Below, piece after piece: positions 61,587-64,000 of a DNA stretch of 64,000 bases. How positions within the stretch are numbered: position 1 is the stretch's first letter; each line of letters begins with the position of its first letter. The position numbers and the translations under genes were made by a program. Below the pieces are notes generated by a model. The model saw nothing but the letters and a program-made list of their open reading frames with translations. It searched no databases and was not told the DNA's origin. The stretch lies in the NCBI RefSeq assembly GCF_029846715.1, contig NZ_JARVWW010000007.1, positions 186,001 to 250,000 on the forward strand, written 5' to 3'. The stretch comes from Bradyrhizobium nivariense. GTDB lineage: Bacteria > Pseudomonadota > Alphaproteobacteria > Rhizobiales > Xanthobacteraceae.

Positions 61587-62693
61587 ATGTTCGTCCGGTC
61601 AGTTTTATCCAGCTATTCCAAGCTCCTGGCAGGTGTGTCGCTGGCCCTGATGGCTGCCGCCCTGGCCGGGTGCAATGACACCGTTGCTGAAAAGGCCGAG
61701 CCGCCGCGGCCGGTTCTGGTCGCAACCGCCCATTATGATGCCGAAACGCCCGAGCGCAGCTTCGTCGGCACCGTCAGGCCGCGGATCGAGAGCGATCTCG
61801 GTTTTCGCGTCGCCGGCAAGGTCGCCAAGCGTCTGGTCGAGGTCGGCCAGACCGTCGAAATCGGCCAGCCGCTCGCGACCCTTGATGAGGTCGATCTGAA
61901 GCTCCAGGCCGAGCAATCCGTCGCCGAGCAGACCGCTGCGACCGGCGTGCTGGCCCAGGCCGCCGCCGCCGAGCAGCGCGCCAAGGACTTGAAGGCCAAG
62001 GGCTGGACAACCGACGCCCAGCTCGACCAGAGCCGCGCTTCCGCCGACGAGGCGCGTGCGCGCCTGAATCGGGCCGAGCGCTCGGTCGAGCTGACCAACA
62101 ATTCCCTTTCCTACGCGACGCTCAACGCCGACGCCCGTGGCGTCGTCACCGCAACGCTGATCGAGCCCGGCCAGGTGGTTGCCGCAGGCCAGACCTCGAT
62201 CCGTGTCGCCCGCTTTGCCGAGAAGGAAGCGGTCGTCGCGATCCCTGAGACGCTGGTCGGACGTGCCAAATCGGGCGCCGCCAGCGTCACTCTTTGGTCG
62301 GAGCCGGGCAAGAAATATACGGCCCGGCTGCGCGAGATCGCGCCCACCGCGGATCCCGCCACGCGCACCTATCTCGCAAAGTTCTCGCTGCCCGAGGCCG
62401 ACGACAAGGTTTCGCTCGGCATGACCGCGACGCTGACGCTGTCGGATGCCGCGACCGAGCGCGTCGCGCGGCTGCCGCTGTCGGCGCTGTTCAACGAAGG
62501 CGGCAAGCCGTCCTTCTACGTCGTCGACGACAACGGCGCAGTCACACTGAAGCCGGTGGCGGTGAAGTCCTACGAGAGCAACGATGTCGTCATCACCGGC
62601 GGGGTCGAAGAGGGCGCCAAGATCGTCGCCCTCGGTGTGCAGAAGCTCGATCCGAGCCAGAGGGTGCGGATCGTGTCGTCACTGTCTTTCTAA
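61587..62693 (+). CDS. RND efflux periplasmic adaptor lipoprotein
   Basis: A 368-residue membrane-fusion protein. The N-terminus carries a lipoprotein signal with lipobox LAGC at C29. The barrel-sandwich halves are LGFRVAGKVAKRLVEVGQTVEIGQPLATLD and LNADARGVVTATLIEPGQVVAAGQ, with a coiled-coil hairpin between (about 105-165). The rest forms the beta-barrel and membrane-proximal domains. It links the inner-membrane permease encoded 178 bp downstream to an outer-membrane channel not in this window. Ribosome site is weak. Confidence 0.93.
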   Translation: MFVRSVLSSYSKLLAGVSLALMAAALAGCNDTVAEKAEPPRPVLVATAHYDAETPERSFVGTVRPRIESDLGFRVAGKVAKRLVEVGQTVEIGQPLATLDEVDLKLQAEQSVAEQTAATGVLAQAAAAEQRAKDLKAKGWTTDAQLDQSRASADEARARLNRAERSVELTNNSLSYATLNADARGVVTATLIEPGQVVAAGQTSIRVARFAEKEAVVAIPETLVGRAKSGAASVTLWSEPGKKYTARLREIAPTADPATRTYLAKFSLPEADDKVSLGMTATLTLSDAATERVARLPLSALFNEGGKPSFYVVDDNGAVTLKPVAVKSYESNDVVITGGVEEGAKIVALGVQKLDPSQRVRIVSSLSF

Positions 62694-62871
62694 ACGTTTT
62701 TACGAGTTCGTCGTGTGAGGTGAGTTTCGGCCCAAGCGCAAATGCTGGGGCTGAAGCGGCGAAGCGATCCAGAACCTGCCCAGCCCCCTGGATTGCTTCG
62801 CTGCCTCGCGACAACGAGTTGAACAGAGTGGCTGTCGTTTTTTTGTAACCGGATCATCTTTGGAGAGTGCG

Positions 62872-64000
62872 ATGAAGCGCTTCAACCTTTCGGCCTGGGC
62901 CGTCAGCCATCCGACGCTGGTCCTGTTTCTGATGGTCATATTGGGCGTCGCCGGCTTCTTCTCCTATCAGAAGCTCGGCCGCGCCGAGGATCCGTTCTTC
63001 ACGGTGAAGGTGGTCAACGTCTCCGTGCTCTGGCCGGGCGCGACCGCGCAGGAAATGCAGGCGCAGGTCGCCGATCCCATCGAGAAGAAGATCCAGGAGC
63101 TGCCTTACTTCGAGAAGGTGCAGACCTATTCCAAGCCCGGCTTCACCGCGCTCCAGGTAACCTTCCGCGACTCGACGCCGCCGAAGGACGTGCCGTATCT
63201 CTTTTATCTGCTGCGCAAGAAGCTGGCCGACGCGCAGGGCCAGCTGCCCGCAGGCATTCTGGGACCCGTCGTCAACGACGAGTTCTCCGACGTCGATTCC
63301 ATCCTTTACATGATGACCGGCGACGGTGCCGACTACGCCCAGCTCAAGAAGGTCTCGGAGGGTTTCCGTCAGCGCCTGTTGAAGGTGCCGGGCGTGACCA
63401 AGGTTGACGTCTACGGCAACCAGGATGAGCGCATCTTCGTTGAATTCTCCCATGCCAAGCTCGCCACCCTCGGCATCACGCCGCAGGCGCTGTTCGATTC
63501 GCTGGCCAAGCAGAACAACGTCACGCCGGCCGGCACGGTCGAGACCTCGTCGCAGCGCGTGCCGCTGCGCGTCACCGGTGCGCTCGACGGCGCCAAGGCC
63601 GTGGCCGAGACCCCGGTCGAGAGCAATGGCCGCGTGTTCCGGCTCGGCGATATCGCCACCGTCACCCATGGCTATGTCGACCCTTCGAGCTTCGTCGTGC
63701 GCCAGGAAGGCAAGGCCGCGATCGGTATTGGCGTCGTCACTGCCAAGGGCGCCAACATCCTCGATCTCGGCAAGGAGGTCGAGAAGGCGACGGCCGAATT
63801 CATGAAGGCCGTGCCGCAGGGCGTCGACGTCAAGCTGATCGCCGACCAGCCCAAGGTGGTCGAGCACGCCGTCAGCGAATTCGTGCACTCCTTCATGGAG
63901 GCGCTGGTGATCGTGTTGTTCGTGTCGTTCCTCGCGCTCGGCTGGCGCACCGGCATCGTGGTCGCGCTGTCGGTGCCGCTGGTGCTCGGCATCGTCTTCA
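62872..64000 (+). CDS. RND efflux permease, N-terminal part (runs off window)
   Basis: ATG 62872 follows GGAGAG by 6 nt and the frame stays open to the window end (376 codons). The start KRFNLSAWAVSHPTLVLFLMV is the first transmembrane helix, followed by a periplasmic porter region (EDPFFTVKVVNVSVLWPGAT, QELPYFEKVQTYSKPG, LRVTGALDGAKAVAETPVES) and the second helix (EALVIVLFVSFLALGWRTG). This fits HAE1-type RND permeases. With the upstream adaptor it forms a drug or metabolite efflux pump; the substrate is unknown. Confidence 0.92.
   Translation, partial: MKRFNLSAWAVSHPTLVLFLMVILGVAGFFSYQKLGRAEDPFFTVKVVNVSVLWPGATAQEMQAQVADPIEKKIQELPYFEKVQTYSKPGFTALQVTFRDSTPPKDVPYLFYLLRKKLADAQGQLPAGILGPVVNDEFSDVDSILYMMTGDGADYAQLKKVSEGFRQRLLKVPGVTKVDVYGNQDERIFVEFSHAKLATLGITPQALFDSLAKQNNVTPAGTVETSSQRVPLRVTGALDGAKAVAETPVESNGRVFRLGDIATVTHGYVDPSSFVVRQEGKAAIGIGVVTAKGANILDLGKEVEKATAEFMKAVPQGVDVKLIADQPKVVEHAVSEFVHSFMEALVIVLFVSFLALGWRTGIVVALSVPLVLGIVF

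Overview
The window is GC-rich, densely coded chromosomal DNA of an alphaproteobacterium, most likely Bradyrhizobium or a close relative (inference). The support is codon use, vanA-vanR-vanB and paoABC gene orders, alphaproteobacterial promoter signatures (EcfG-type GGAAC-N16-CGTT, FixK/FNR-type TTGAT-N4-ATCAA) and palindromic intergenic elements of a kind familiar from bradyrhizobial genomes. I found no rRNA, tRNA or CRISPR array.

Layout. 1-8.5 kb is a surface-polysaccharide locus. A truncated outer-membrane polysaccharide export lipoprotein and two GT4 glycosyltransferases lie on the minus strand. Divergent from them are UDP-glucuronate 4-epimerase, gmd, fcl and ugd, which supply GDP-fucose and UDP-uronic acids. 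8.9-14.6 kb is an accessory island that looks like a prophage remnant: a YqaJ-type exonuclease, an ERF annealing protein fused to an HNH-like zinc domain, a small XRE regulator with an AT-rich operator-like region, a decayed second copy of the HNH-like domain, and four proteins of unknown function. No integrase or structural phage genes are present.

14.7-24 kb returns to core genes: aldose-1-epimerase family, metallo-beta-lactamase hydrolase, OmpR-type regulator, secreted alpha/beta hydrolase, pgm, then vanillate demethylation (vanA, GntR regulator, vanB) followed by a candidate small RNA. 24-34 kb carries a GGDEF-EAL protein, a FixK-box-preceded small periplasmic protein, a doubly frameshifted DUF1254/DUF1214 gene, a SnoaL-like/TetR divergent pair with paired operators, a diheme cytochrome c and several small hypothetical proteins. 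33.7-42.8 kb has a GMC oxidoreductase, hemC and hemE (convergent), a small protein behind an EcfG-type promoter, a diguanylate cyclase, slyX-trhO and a gamma-glutamyltransferase.

43-47 kb encodes a PaoABC-type periplasmic molybdenum aldehyde oxidoreductase. 47-51.5 kb has an FKBP isomerase, a CsbD protein (second EcfG promoter), a cupin, two VOC proteins and a FecR/beta-barrel pair. 51.6-60.8 kb has a PMT-family glycosyltransferase, a histidine kinase fragment, an OmpA-like protein, a caspase-like protein with a peptidoglycan-binding domain, a Met-rich secreted peptide, a YcaQ-type glycosylase, a DUF2809 membrane protein and an MFS transporter. 60.8-64 kb has a MazEF-type toxin-antitoxin pair and an RND efflux adaptor with its permease, which runs off the window end.

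The most noteworthy items are the recombination island with its eroded paralog, two promoter-defined stress genes, a perfect FixK box, the candidate anti-Shine-Dalgarno small RNA, two 103-bp twin-hairpin elements, and an 88-bp palindrome that supplies the end of a coding sequence.
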